Part shown: in pieces, positions 1 through 10,280 of the stretch
Position numbering within the stretch: position 1 is the stretch's first letter
How the letters are laid out: each line of letters begins with the position of its first letter
Assembly (NCBI GenBank): GCA_026874595.1
Contig: CM049309.1
Coordinates: 96,000,723 to 96,064,722 of the forward strand
DNA from: Sipunculus nudus
Lineage: Eukaryota; Annelida; Sipuncula; Golfingiida; Sipunculidae
Direction: 5' to 3'
Length of the DNA: 64,000 nucleotides
Notes under the pieces: generated by a model
The model's input: the letters and a program-made list of their open reading frames with translations, nothing else
What the model was told of the DNA's origin: nothing
The model's database searches: none
Made by a program: the position numbers and the translations under genes

Positions 1-1059
1 ACAAATATTATCCCAAATATAATTTTTATTAAAACTAATAAGAGAATCATATGATTTTTTAAAATGAAATATAACTGAAATGATTATTAAAATAATATTA
101 AAGAATATATTCATGAATGCATTCATGAATACATTTTGAAAGTATTTACACTGGTATTCATATACTTTCATTTTTACCTGAATTCCCATTCTTCATGCAA
201 GAAATTTTTTAATGGAGTACATAATCATATTCGTATTTAAATACAATTACAAAGTATTCGCACCATGTCTGGTGTTTATTCAGTTTTCACCAAACAATGA
301 TGTTGAGAATCCAGAATATACAAAATTCACACATTTAAATAATGATCATAAGTACCTGGTTTTATGGTTTTTATTTTTATTAAAAAATAACTGTAATAAA
401 TTCATTTTGGACTAATTTCACATCAATGTACACACTAGACACAGTAGGAATCTAGATCAATATTATCAACTGCATCTTTGTCTATCATTAATTTCTTTCA
501 TATGATCTCTAATGATTAGTAATGAATGATATGATTTACTTCTTTATCATTAATATTGAACTGAAAAATACCATAGGTGACTGCATGGTGTTATTTGGAA
601 TACGTGACATTCTATCCATTGATACAAGATTCTTATATCATCAGTAACTTCAAGTTAATTTCCTGTTATTATAAACTAACAAATTCCTTTTCTATTTTTC
701 TTTAATTTTTTATTAAAAACCAATAAAAATTTATTAATTTATTGTTAATTGTTATGTTGTTGGTTAAAACTACTAGATGAGTTGGGTTGGACACCTGGAT
801 CAACTGTGGCTGGCCATAAGCTGCCTCGATTCCCGTGTATGCCTCGCCTTAAGCATGCATTATTTGCTGAAAGTTCAACAAGGTCAACATACAGGTGACT
901 CAAGAGGGGCAGGAGAGAGCCAAAGTCTAACAGGGTCTCATAAAAACATTAATAAAAGCTACAATTTTTGGCAAATTTCTTTCAGCTTTCTAAACTTTCT
1001 AAAATTTGAAAAATTCATAACTAATTTTGGGTATTCAATTGAATCTTGATTAAATAATG
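1..1059. other. AT-rich sequence, no gene recognised
   Basis: Low-complexity AT-rich DNA. Short open frames occur but none has a recognisable motif or splice context. The part near 770-1000 is less AT-biased but I recognise nothing in it. Confidence 0.5.
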
Positions 1060-2011
1060 TTACATCCCTGACAAAAAATCTCTAGCTTCAGCAATCCCCT
1101 TGTTAAGGGAGTAAATATATTTCTTGATTTTTTACAAAGTGCATTATGTTTGGGCCCATAACTTAAAACAATTACGCAATACTGACATCATTCTGGCATG
1201 TGCATAGAGAATGAAAAATATGTATATTATTTATGATTAAAGTCAGATCAGTGGTTTTGATATTAGGCAGTCTTGAAGTGTAACAATTGGTTTTTAATGG
1301 AAAAATGAAGTTTTTCATTAATATCTTGAAGGTATTAAGTCCTAGTGACCAAATTCTTGGCATGGTAGGGGATTTTGGAGACATCTAACTGTATGCCGAA
1401 TTTAAGGAACTAAGAGCTGAAGCTGGGGAGCTGAGCTCTTGCAAACTGCATAACACTAGCTTGATGTGAACAATATGTTACATGGTGCTTGAAAACTTGA
1501 ATAAAATCTACAGTTTTTGATCAACTGGTTTCAAATTTTTGGTGTTAACAGTTGAAAAGCTAACAAAAACATGCTGTGAAAATTAAATCCACAGTACTTA
1601 CAGGAAAAAAAGTGCCATGTTTGGGTCCATAACTTTTTTAAATTATATAATACAGACATAATTTCTTGAATGTACATAGGAACTATATAGAGGAATATTT
1701 ATGGTAAATATGAGGAAAAACAGATGAGTGGTTTTAATATTAGGCAGTCCTGAATTGTGAAAATAGGTTTTTAATAAAAAATTGAGGTTTTTCCTTAATT
1801 TCTCAAAGGAACAAAGTCGAAAAGACCCAGTTTTCGGCTTGGTAGGAGATCTTGGGGACATCTAACATTATGCCGAATTTTGGATTCCTAGGTCTTACGG
1901 TTTCAAAACGTGCCACATCGACGGACGGACAGATGGACGGCACGACAGACGGACGGACGACGGACAATGGACCACGACTATAGCTCAGATGACTTATGGT
2001 CAGCTGAGCTA
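1060..2011 (-). mobile_element. Family I/D element, right-end part
   Basis: This stretch resembles 7290-8745 and 59270-59700. Shared phrases include a sentence-like block about 'gggcccataactt', 'gatattaggcag' and 'gattttggggacatctaa'. It ends with a GACGG-rich tract and then the D-family terminal hairpin built on AGCTCAG and CTGAGCT, followed by AAAA. The arrangement of two internal units before a G-rich tract and hairpin is the general plan of the mobile families in this window. No protein is encoded. The strand given is that of the presumed transposon, whose CTAG-like end lies to the left in complete copies. The left end is not visible here. Confidence 0.6.
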
Positions 2012-2017
2012 AAAATT

Positions 2018-2186
2018 GAAAAAATAAAGGTGGTGCCACCAGTCTGCAGAAACTGATTAAATTTTCCATCATTCTTGGGGGGTACTTCAAAGCCCCATTG
2101 CTCACAGGTTTTGGGTAACAGAGACAGATGGACGAAGGACAAAGAGTGATTGCTAAAGCTCAGATGACTTACAGTCAGCTGAGCTA
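2018..2186 (-). mobile_element. Family D element, internally deleted fragment
   Basis: It begins with one internal unit start (AGGTGGTGCCACCAGTCTGC, as in the D units at 52.3-54.0 kb). It then jumps to the GACGG-rich tract and the terminal hairpin ending TCAGCTGAGCTAAAAA. It lies immediately after the previous D terminus, so two right ends sit about 175 bp apart. This is a decayed, probably internally deleted copy. Confidence 0.6.
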
Positions 2187-2199
2187 AAAAACCAACCAC

Positions 2200-2811
2200 C
2201 TTACAAACCATTAAACATTATTTGTATAACCACTTGGTTTTGAAACTTTTTTAACACTGTTATGTTAGAATATGTTATATATGGTAATATTCCATAATAT
2301 CTGTCCTTATTGTTTAGCTCTGCTGTTTTGTTGCTCTAACAGATACTACTGGTCTGAAAAGGCAAATTCACCATCGGATACTGGTACATGATTGGTGTCT
2401 AAACCCACTGGGGAAATTACAAACAAAATTAAATAAGATGAGCTCGCAGCACACAGGCCTTTTGTCCTGACAGATTATTTCAGCGATCTGGCACCACTCT
2501 AAGACTGTTTATTCCCTATCTTCTTGCAGATGACGGTCCCGTGGAGATCACGTCCATGCGTTGGCTGTGATTTGATGTCAGCTGGGGAATACCATGTCTT
2601 CTACAGTTAGTGTTTATGAGTCAGATCCAGGAACTACCTGCCATTACTGAGCTGGTTACTGAATTGTTATCAAATATTAATCTGTAGCCTGAATCTGATC
2701 ACTGTATGCCTGAAAGAAAAAGTGGAACCAATTCGTAGACTGAGCTGCAATGATATCATTTTCATGCCTTATTTGTTTTAATTAAATGCTGTAAAATCAT
2801 ACATGGCCTAC
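2200..2811. other. Unannotated sequence with a possible splice acceptor
   Basis: I see no repeat or gene here with confidence. A good-looking acceptor, with a pyrimidine-rich run ending TTCTTGCAG at 2521-2529, is followed by a short open stretch that stops with TGA at 2568-2570. This could be a small terminal exon or chance. Confidence 0.3.
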
Positions 2812-3136
2812 AGGTTCAAATCTCAGCCATCTCTCACTGTCAGCCAACACCCAAGGTGAGCGCTCTGCAGGCTTAATGGGAAGGCCGTGCCCAAGGGCCA
2901 TGTTTCACTCCTATACAAATGTGCCTTTCAGGGGCTTCTCCGTGGTATGACCCAGCAATGAGGATGATTACACACCCAGGGCCAGCAGGTGCAGTACTCA
3001 CCGGGCCTGGTTAACACCAGGATATAAAATGAGTAGAAGTGTGTGACACTGACCTGTCACGTAGCTCTGCAGATGTACATATATGTAGTTGAGTAAGCAT
3101 AAAAAATGGAGGCGGTTAGGTCCACCAAAAAAAAAA
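2812..3136 (+). mobile_element. tRNA-derived SINE, 5'-truncated
   Basis: It matches the fuller SINE at 12308-12723. It starts at the pol III B-box-like GGTTCAAATCTC and lacks the A box. It continues through the body with the shared phrases 'gaacgctcttcaggctta' (diverged here) and 'gatgattacacaccca'. It ends with a GGCGGTT-containing tail and a run of A after CCACC. 5' truncation and an A-rich 3' end are usual for SINEs copied by a LINE reverse transcriptase. It cannot be transcribed from its own promoter in this state. Confidence 0.7.
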
Positions 3137-3260
3137 TATGATTGTAAGTGGCACCATCAGTCTTGTGTACGAGAAAGCCATCAAAGTTGTATGGACATGA
3201 AAAATTTCATTCAGATACGTCAAACCTCTGTAAGGCTATGTGCACAGATGCATGAAACAA
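3137..3260 (-). mobile_element. Family EF unit fragment
   Basis: One internal unit of the type seen at 23.8 kb and 55.1 kb (GTGGCACCATCAGTCTTGTG, then a unit about 'catcaaacctct'). It lies directly after the SINE tail, so the SINE probably inserted into an EF-type copy. Confidence 0.45.
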
Positions 3261-3330
3261 CTAGAAAATGAGTAGTCAACAAGTGACAATGTGTATCTGC
3301 CGAAGTCAGAGTAAAGGTGAAGTTAGGGCT
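3261..3330 (-). mobile_element. Family B terminal fragment
   Basis: It carries the family B CTAG end: CTAGAAAATGAGTAGTCAAC followed by a degenerate copy of the subterminal repeat GTATCCGCCAAAA. Nothing of the B interior follows, so this is a terminal remnant. Confidence 0.55.
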
Positions 3331-3394
3331 AGTGATGGGAGTCGGTTCCTTTTTCATTATCGATCATCGGTTTTGGCAAATCGGTTCAGACAAA

Positions 3395-3885
3395 TATAAA
3401 GAAATAAACTCCTGAGAAAAGGGCATTAATTTATTTTACAAAAAATGGAAGGTAGGTGGCGCCACCATTCTGTTTTATGTGACAACTTTTTAAGTTGGAT
3501 GAGCATGCCAAATTTCAGACCAATACTTTGACCCACTCCTGAGATATGGGCAATTTTCACCCGAAGCACATGTACAAATGGAGGCCATGGGAAAATTATT
3601 GTAAATAGCACCACACGTCTTAAGTATAAGATGGAGGAGTCCACAATCTATGAATATGCATAATTTCAGGCCAATACTGCAAATCACTCTGGAGAAAAGG
3701 GTATTAATTTATTCCTCAAAACTAGAAGGAAGCAGGTGCCACCCGTCTGATTTATGTGACAATTTTCAAACAGGGATGAACATGGCTAATTTCAGACTGA
3801 TACCTTGACCCACTCCTGAGATATGACCAATTTTTCACCAACTTGAAATAACTTTGAAATAAACAGACTTGCATTAACTTGTTTT
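3395..3885. repeat. Two-type tandem-unit repeat, family unassigned
   Basis: Alternating units of about 150 bp each. Some start with a GGTGGCGCCACC-like palindrome (one at 3462) and some share 'cctgagaaaagggcattaat' and 'ttcagaccaatac' phrases. The style is that of the B and C families, but neither terminus is visible. Confidence 0.5.
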
Positions 3886-3926
3886 AAATAAAACGATGAA
3901 CTTACCATGAAAACACCACACCAAGC

Positions 3927-4587
3927 TGTTATAGTAGTGTAGTGAATGCATGGTTCCATGGGGGTCAGTCATACTGCAGGTGATCGGGTTAGCTGCGTAT
4001 GTCACTTACGTAAGTGGTGTTTGTCCGCTGGCTTGTAACAGCGACGTAGTGCTGGGTGATAACTGCCCATACAGGGCTGACCATGCTGAGACCGCTCTGA
4101 CAGTAACCGTCCCCCTTTAGCCTATAAGAAGAGCGCACGCAGAGCATGTCAAAGGAGTGTGGAGTGTTGCTGGGTCTGTTCAAAGGGTGGTCAGCTTTGT
4201 GGCAGCCTTAGCAGTGATTCATTAACTCCCCATAAGGATTCTGTACTGGAATGTTCACATTTACTTTTGGATTACCTATACTGCATAGGAGTTTATATAA
4301 TTGGATAATTCTACCAACCTATGTTTACTGGGATTACTGTTTAGGGTATTGTGTGTAGTGGAGTGACACCACGCCCCCGGCTTAGCCTGCAACAGAGTGA
4401 GAAAGCGCCTCACCATAAACTTCTGCCATCTGAAAGTTATCGCTGAGTTGTATTAAAACCCTATTTATGTACTGCTGCCTTATTTCATTTGTGAATGCAT
4501 GCGACTTACGGTAGAGTGTCAAGTACAGATACAACAACCCAAGCCGTTAGGACTTAATTAAACTAACCTGAACTCTTGTGTGTTACA
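3927..4587 (-). mobile_element. LTR (solo or remnant 3' LTR) of an LTR retrotransposon
   Basis: Read on the minus strand, this 661-bp block begins TGTAACACAC and ends ACTATAACA, so it has the TG...CA ends of an LTR with short imperfect inverted termini. A purine-rich run lies directly upstream of the minus-strand start, as expected for the polypurine tract before a 3' LTR. An ATAAATA box within the LTR could serve as a core promoter. I found no gag, pol or second LTR nearby, so the internal region is missing. The opposite orientation was considered because a TATAAG box also exists on the plus strand. It was disfavoured because no tRNA-binding site follows the plus-strand end. Element superfamily is not determined. 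Confidence 0.55.
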
Positions 4588-4610
4588 TACCCCCCTCTAC
4601 CCTCCCCACC
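4588..4610 (-). other. Polypurine tract next to the LTR
   Basis: On the minus strand this is an almost uninterrupted purine run (GGTGGGG-AGGGTAGAGGGGGG), two bases upstream of the LTR start. In retrotransposons this sequence primes plus-strand DNA synthesis. It is a good positional match, but the rest of the element is gone. Confidence 0.5.
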
Positions 4611-6527
4611 GGGTGTAACAACTTAGTAAGACTGCAGCACATAGGCCTCTTCCAATCCTGGCATAGTGCCAAAGCTATTTACAGAGCTTACACAATCTTG
4701 GCCAGTGGCCTGGACATCCGGGCACTACTGAATGCTGCCATCTGTGCACAGAAATGATCCCTACTTTAAATAGCTTAGAAAAATTTTCCCAATACAAAAT
4801 GCCTTTTAGCTGAATTTTCATAAAAAGACTAGATGTGTCGGAAAAACATGAATGCCCCTGCCTGGGGCAAATTAGAAACATTTGTTAAATTATGTAAAAT
4901 TTTTTTAAGTTCAGGAGGTGTCATATGGTCAAAAGTAGGTCAACAAGGGCAAAATGCAAACTCGATCTATAACGGGTCATTATCAAGCAACACACCAAAA
5001 ATCAGGCCAGTATCTGCAGGCATTGTGAAAAAAAGTCCATACGTGCATTTTCATAAAAATTTCTGTCTTTCATGAAATTTTCTATGTTCAGGATCTGTCA
5101 TATGGTCAAATATAAGTCAACTGGGATGTTACGCGAACTTGATCTGTAAGTGGTGCCATTATGCGCCAACAGACCAAACATTAGGCTAGTATCTGTAAGC
5201 ATTGCATTGCAAAACTAGAATATTAGGAAAAGCTGATTATCAGTTATAAATTTAAATTGGAGAGGTATGTACCATGTTTCATAACAATCCACCAAATGCT
5301 TCCTGAGAAAAAAGCTCCTAAGTTTTTTTCTATACTAAGCTCTGTGACCTTGAAAAGTAGGTCAAGATCACCCATCTTTGAACTTGACCAAAATTTTGTA
5401 AATATTATGCATTAGCACTGAAGAAATTAAGTTCCTGTGTTGAATACCTTTGGAGATATCCTGCACAAAAGGCCAAAATTGAAAAATCTGATAAAAATTC
5501 ATTAAACAAGGGACCCATGGGTCACGGCGCTCAGCTGATCATGATTGGACTATAAATGTTTCTCCACTGTGATACTATATCGAGCCGAGAAAGCTTAGAA
5601 ATATCATGGACATGTTGGGCTATTATAAAGGAATGTAATGTAATATGTGAGTAAATGATAAATGAAATTACCTGACTGATGGATTAATAGAGTAAAATAT
5701 AGTGGTTTATTTTTATTTATTTAGGAGGGGTTGAAAATTGTGATATATTTGAGCAAATATGAATGCAATGACAGCAGTAATAAGCAGTAGTAGAATGATG
5801 ATAAGGCTATTTGTTGAAGGATCTAAAGTGTATGGTAGTCTGCAAGCTTTCAATTTGACAGATATGAAGTTATGGTTAACTATGCTGATGAAGTGATTTA
5901 TGAATTTGTGACTGTATGACACAACATCTCTTTAGTCTTGACAAGGTACATTATTGTGATGCCCACTATGTCTACATATTACACAATATTGACATAATTT
6001 CTGGCATGTACATAGGTACCTATGGATGAATAGTTATACAAAATATTAAAGTATGAATATATCTGATTCATCTTGTTCTTGCTTACTGAGGCTGACTTTG
6101 GGATGGGGTCGGAGAAGGGAAAAGTGAGGGCAGCACGAAGGTGGATGTAGAAATATTCTATTGTAATGTTTTGCATTTATATAAGAATATGAAAAGCTAT
6201 GAGGAATGGGGCCCTCCTACTTGGTTATAGTAAATTTCTAAATATATGATTGCAAACTAATACTCTGACAAGACTATCATGAAGAAAAACAGTAAAGTTT
6301 TGAGATAATGTGATGCATATGAAAATTTACAGATGGACAGGCAAGTGGACAGAATGGACTAATACCTTTATTTCACTTTCAAGGGAATAATGCATTTAAG
6401 TTTATATATAAGCCTATTTTTTTTAAGCATATCCACTTTTTCCATTTAGAAGTTTTTATCTGAATCATTTTTTTATTTACAGGTTTTATAAATTTTTAAT
6501 AAAAACACTGAAAATATAAGTTAAAAT

Positions 6528-6665
6528 ATTAGAATTGTTGCAAAAGTTGCAATCATTATATATACAGAGTAAAAAACTGAAACTATAAGTTTAAATATTA
6601 GAATTGTTGCAAAAGTTGCAATCATCATATATCCAGAGTGTAGCTCATATTGGGTCATATTATGC
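6528..6665 (+). repeat. Two-copy 69-bp tandem duplication
   Basis: The block ATTAGAATTGTTGCAAAAG and its flanks occurs at 6528 and again at 6597 with few changes. This is a local duplication inside D1. No function is implied. Confidence 0.75.
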
Positions 6666-7192
6666 ATACACATATATTTTATTATTTTTAAATCATAAAT
6701 GTTTAAACTGAATTTAAAAGAAAATAATGCCACAACATGGCATCTACAAGAATATTCCTTGAATCACTATTAAAAAGTTTTGCACACTGGAGTTTTCAGT
6801 ACATGCTTAATTTTATTCACCAAAATAAAATAAAAGATTCAGTAAATTTGATAAAATAAAACATCTTTTCAAATAAAGTATACACACTGTTGGTTGAATG
6901 AGGGACAAACAATATCATTGTGCTAATTACTATCCCAGTTTTAATTTATTACTGGAATTAATAGTCAATTTCACACCTGGTGAAGTTTTTACTCTTCTGA
7001 AGTAAGGAATTATTTATCTGATAAACATCCACACTTTCACAGCAATACACCACTTTGTGGACACAATTAAATGTACACTTTAATCATTGTAACCCTGGTG
7101 GTACAATACAAAATCTAAAAAGTAGCATAGCCTAGAATAAGAATGAATAAAATACAGAAAATAATAACATTCATCTAGTTTAAGCACCATCT

Positions 7193-7211
7193 GGGGGGGG
7201 GGGGGGGGGGG
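7193..7211. repeat. G19 homopolymer
   Basis: An unbroken run of 19 G in AT-rich DNA. Runs of this kind recur at 59176-59190 (15 G) and 45953-45966 (14 C). Length may be unreliable in sequencing. Confidence 0.9.
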
Positions 7212-10200
7212 AGGGAGTGCAGGGCAGAGGGGAAGCCTGCTGGTAGTGGCCAAGCTTAGCCAAGGCAAGCTGCCTGGGGTGTGTTACATAATGCAAGTGA
7301 AGGCTGTACTACTAGGTGGGCTAGATGTAAACAACACTTGACATGGTGTATGAAAACGTGAATAAAAGCTATTCTTTCCAATCATTTTCTTTGAAATTTC
7401 AGATTTTAAAAGATTAAATCCTTATGTTTATATGCTGTGAAAATTAAATCAACAGTGCCAAAGTTGGACAAAACTTAAGGTATTGATTTTTTATTTATGC
7501 AAATAACTTGAAAAAATTGCAAAATTCATATCTAATTTTGGGTAAACAATTGAATCTTGATTAAATAAAGTTATATTCCTGAAAAAAAGTCTCTAGGTTC
7601 AGCAATTCTCATGTTAGGCGAGTAAATAAATTCCTGATTTTTTTAAAAATTGCATTATATTTTGGTCCATAACTTCAAAATAATACCCAATACTGACCTA
7701 ATTTTTGGTATGTATATAGAAAATGTATGAAAGAATGTGAATACTAAATATGATCAAAAACAGATCAGTGGTTTTGATATTAGGCAGCCTTGAAGTGTAA
7801 GAATGGCTTTTTTTATGGAAAACGGAGGTTTTTCCTTAATATCTCGAAGGAACGAAGTCCTAATGATCTAATTTTCGGTTTGGTAGGAGATTTTGGGGAC
7901 ATCTAAAATTATGCCAACAGCCTGGGGAGCATAGAGATGCACATAGCCTGCACTGAATGACCTACAGTCATCGAAGTGGACTGCTTGACAATGTAAGGAA
8001 ATACAACAAGAGCCTCTAAAAAAATTCAATAACTAGCCTAATTTTACAACATTTATTCCTTAAATTTCAGATTTTAACAGATTAAATCCTTATGTGTACA
8101 TGCTGTGAAAATTAAATCCACAGTACTTACAGGAAAAAAATGTGCCGTGGCCAAAGTTGGGCAAAATTTAAGGTACCAATTTTATATTTTTGCCAATATT
8201 TAAAAAAATTTAACAGATTTTGATCTAATTTTTGGTATACAATTAAATTTTGATTAATTAAAGTTGTATTACTGAAAAAAGTCCCTACCTTTAACACTTT
8301 TGGTCTTAAGTGACCAAATATCTTCCTGATTTTTTTACAAAGTCCATTATGTTTGGGCCCATAACTTTTTTAAATTAAACAATACTGACTCAATTTCTGG
8401 CATGTACATAGGAACTATATAGAGGAATATTTATGGTAAATATGAAGAAAACCAAATGAGTGGTTTTGATATTAGGTAGTCCTGAAGTGTAAAAATAGAT
8501 TTCTAATAAAAATTGAGGTTTTTTTTCTTAATATTTTGAAGGAACGTAGTCCTATTGACCCAATTTTCGGCATGGTAGGAGATTTTGGGGACATCTAACT
8601 GTATGCCGAATTTTAGATTCGTAGGTCCAACGGTGTCGAAACGTGCCAGTCTTACGGACGGACATCCAGACGGACAGACTGACGGACAGCAAGACAGATG
8701 GACGGACGACGGACAATGGACCACGACTATAGCTCAGCTGAGCTAAAAATCAGAAATTGTAGGTGATGCCACTAAAATTGTGCAGCACGCACAGATCATC
8801 ATTCCAAATGATCATAGTAAGTTTTGTGAAAATCCACACAATGGTTCCTGAGATATAAGCTTCTGAGTGTTTTTGTATAATCAGCTCTAAAACAAAGAAA
8901 AATAGGTCAAGGTCACCAATCTTTGCTCTTGACCAAGATTTTGTTGATATACATCTTCACTGATGAAATAAAATTCCAACGGTGAATCCTTTTAGAGATA
9001 TCCCGCTCACAAGCCCAAAATTGAAAAATCCGATAAAAATTGATTAAAAAATCAGAAATTGCAGGTGGCGCCACCAAAATTGTGCAGCACGTACAGACCA
9101 TCAGTCCCAATGATCATAGTAAGTTTTGTGAAAATCCACACAATGGTTCCCGAGATATAAGCTTCTCAGTATTTTTCTATAATCAGCTCTAAAATGTAGA
9201 AAAATGGGTCAAGGTCACCCATCTTCGAACTTGACTGAGATTTTATCGATATACATCTTCACTGATGAAATAAAATTCCAACCGTGAATCCTTTTAGAGA
9301 AATCCTGCTCACAAGGTAAAAGTTAACAAACGCGGACGGACGGACGTCACACGGACAGACAGACGGACGGACAGACGGACAGCTTGGGTGACGACAATAG
9401 CCCATCAGCCTATGAGCTGAGGGCTAAAAAGGGCTGTACATTTACATTTGTCATGAAAATTTATATTTTACATGCAATTTTCTATGTTTAGGAGCCGTAA
9501 ATCAATCAAAAGTAGGTCAACCTTGACGAAACGCGAACTCGATCTGTAACTGGTCATTATCTGTCAACACACAAAAAATCAGGCCAATATCTGCAGGCAT
9601 TGCGAAAAAAAAGTCTGTACATGTGTGTTTGTCATGAAAATTTCTATTTTTTCATGAAATTTTCTAAGTTAAGGAGCCGTTAAATGGTCAAAAGTAGGTC
9701 AACTGGGAGGAAACGCAAACTCGATCTATATCAGGTCATTATCTACCTACACACCAAAAATCAGGCCAATATCTGAAAGCATTGCGAAAAAAAGTCCGTA
9801 CATGTGTATTTGTCATGAAAATTTCTATTTTTCATGAAATTTTCTAAGTTTAGGAGCCGTAAAACAGTCAAAAGTAGGTCAACAGGGACGAAACGTAAAC
9901 TCGATCTGAAACTGGTCATTATCTGTCCACACACCAAAAATCAGGCCAATATCTGCAGGCATTGCGAAAAAAAGTCTGTACAACTGTTTGATTTCGGAAT
10001 GACGGAATGACGGAAGGGCAGAAGGACAGATAAATGTATATTGTCTTAATGTAATAGAAGCTGATAAATGGGTGCCATGCTAGATGTAACTCCTTCACAC
10101 AGCTAACATGTATGGTAAAACAACTCAATTCAATCTCCATAATTCAGCAAAAAATCATTCATGAGGAACCATTTAAGTCAATTATTATAAGAATATATTC

Positions 10201-10280
10201 TGGGTATTATTCTTGTAGAATATTAAAACTGGCTTCAGTAGCGTAAGTCTAAAAATGTTTTGCAGGTTAATAACTCATAA

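Larger units (their letters stand above)
5507..8745 (-). mobile_element. Family D/I element (D1) inserted in J1
   Basis: The left end is CAAGGGACCCATGGGTC with a 12-bp perfect palindrome and then GCTCAGCTGA. The right end is a GACGGACGG tract and the 16-bp palindrome TAGCTCAGCTGAGCTA. GCTCAGCTGA near the left end is the inverted match of TCAGCTGAGC in the right end. J sequence stops at 'cattaaa' and resumes at 'aaaatcagaaattg', so the element lies cleanly within an A run. The interior from about 7290 has I-type units like those at 1060 and 59270. The part from 5540 to 7280 is mostly unrecognised AT-rich DNA and may include further old insertions. Confidence 0.65.
5215..9426 (-). mobile_element. 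Family J element (J1) inserted in A1
   Basis: It begins CTAGAATATTAG and ends with GAGGGCTA after a GACGGACGG tract. It sits inside a family A monomer between 'gcattgc' and the A-run before 'ggctgtaca'. Internal units share 'gaaaatccacacaatggttcc', 'ggtcaaggtcaccc' and a GGTGGCGCCACC-type palindrome. It is split by D1. The same left and right junctions occur in J2 at 50 kb. Confidence 0.7.
4829..10030 (-). mobile_element. Family A rolling-circle-like element (A1), interrupted by J1 and D1
   Basis: The left end carries CTAG followed by a degenerate hairpin and the ATGCCCC-GCC subterminal repeat seen cleanly in A2 and A3. Internal monomers carry 'gtaggtcaac', 'gaactcgatctgtaac' and 'aggccaatatctgcaggcatt'. 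They appear at 4850-5210 and resume at 9427 after the J insertion. The copy ends in the GACGGAATGACGG tract but has lost the final ATGCCCC hairpin, so it is truncated at one terminus. No transposase is encoded. See A2 for the intact structure. Confidence 0.7.

Noticed and set aside
1803-2211. Minus-strand frames of 70-100 codons
   Set aside because: They cover the terminal GACGG tract and hairpin of D/I elements.
3927-4587. Plus-strand LTR orientation
   Set aside because: A TATAAG box exists on the plus strand, but the purine tract outside 4587 fits a minus-strand 3' LTR and no primer-binding site follows on the plus strand.
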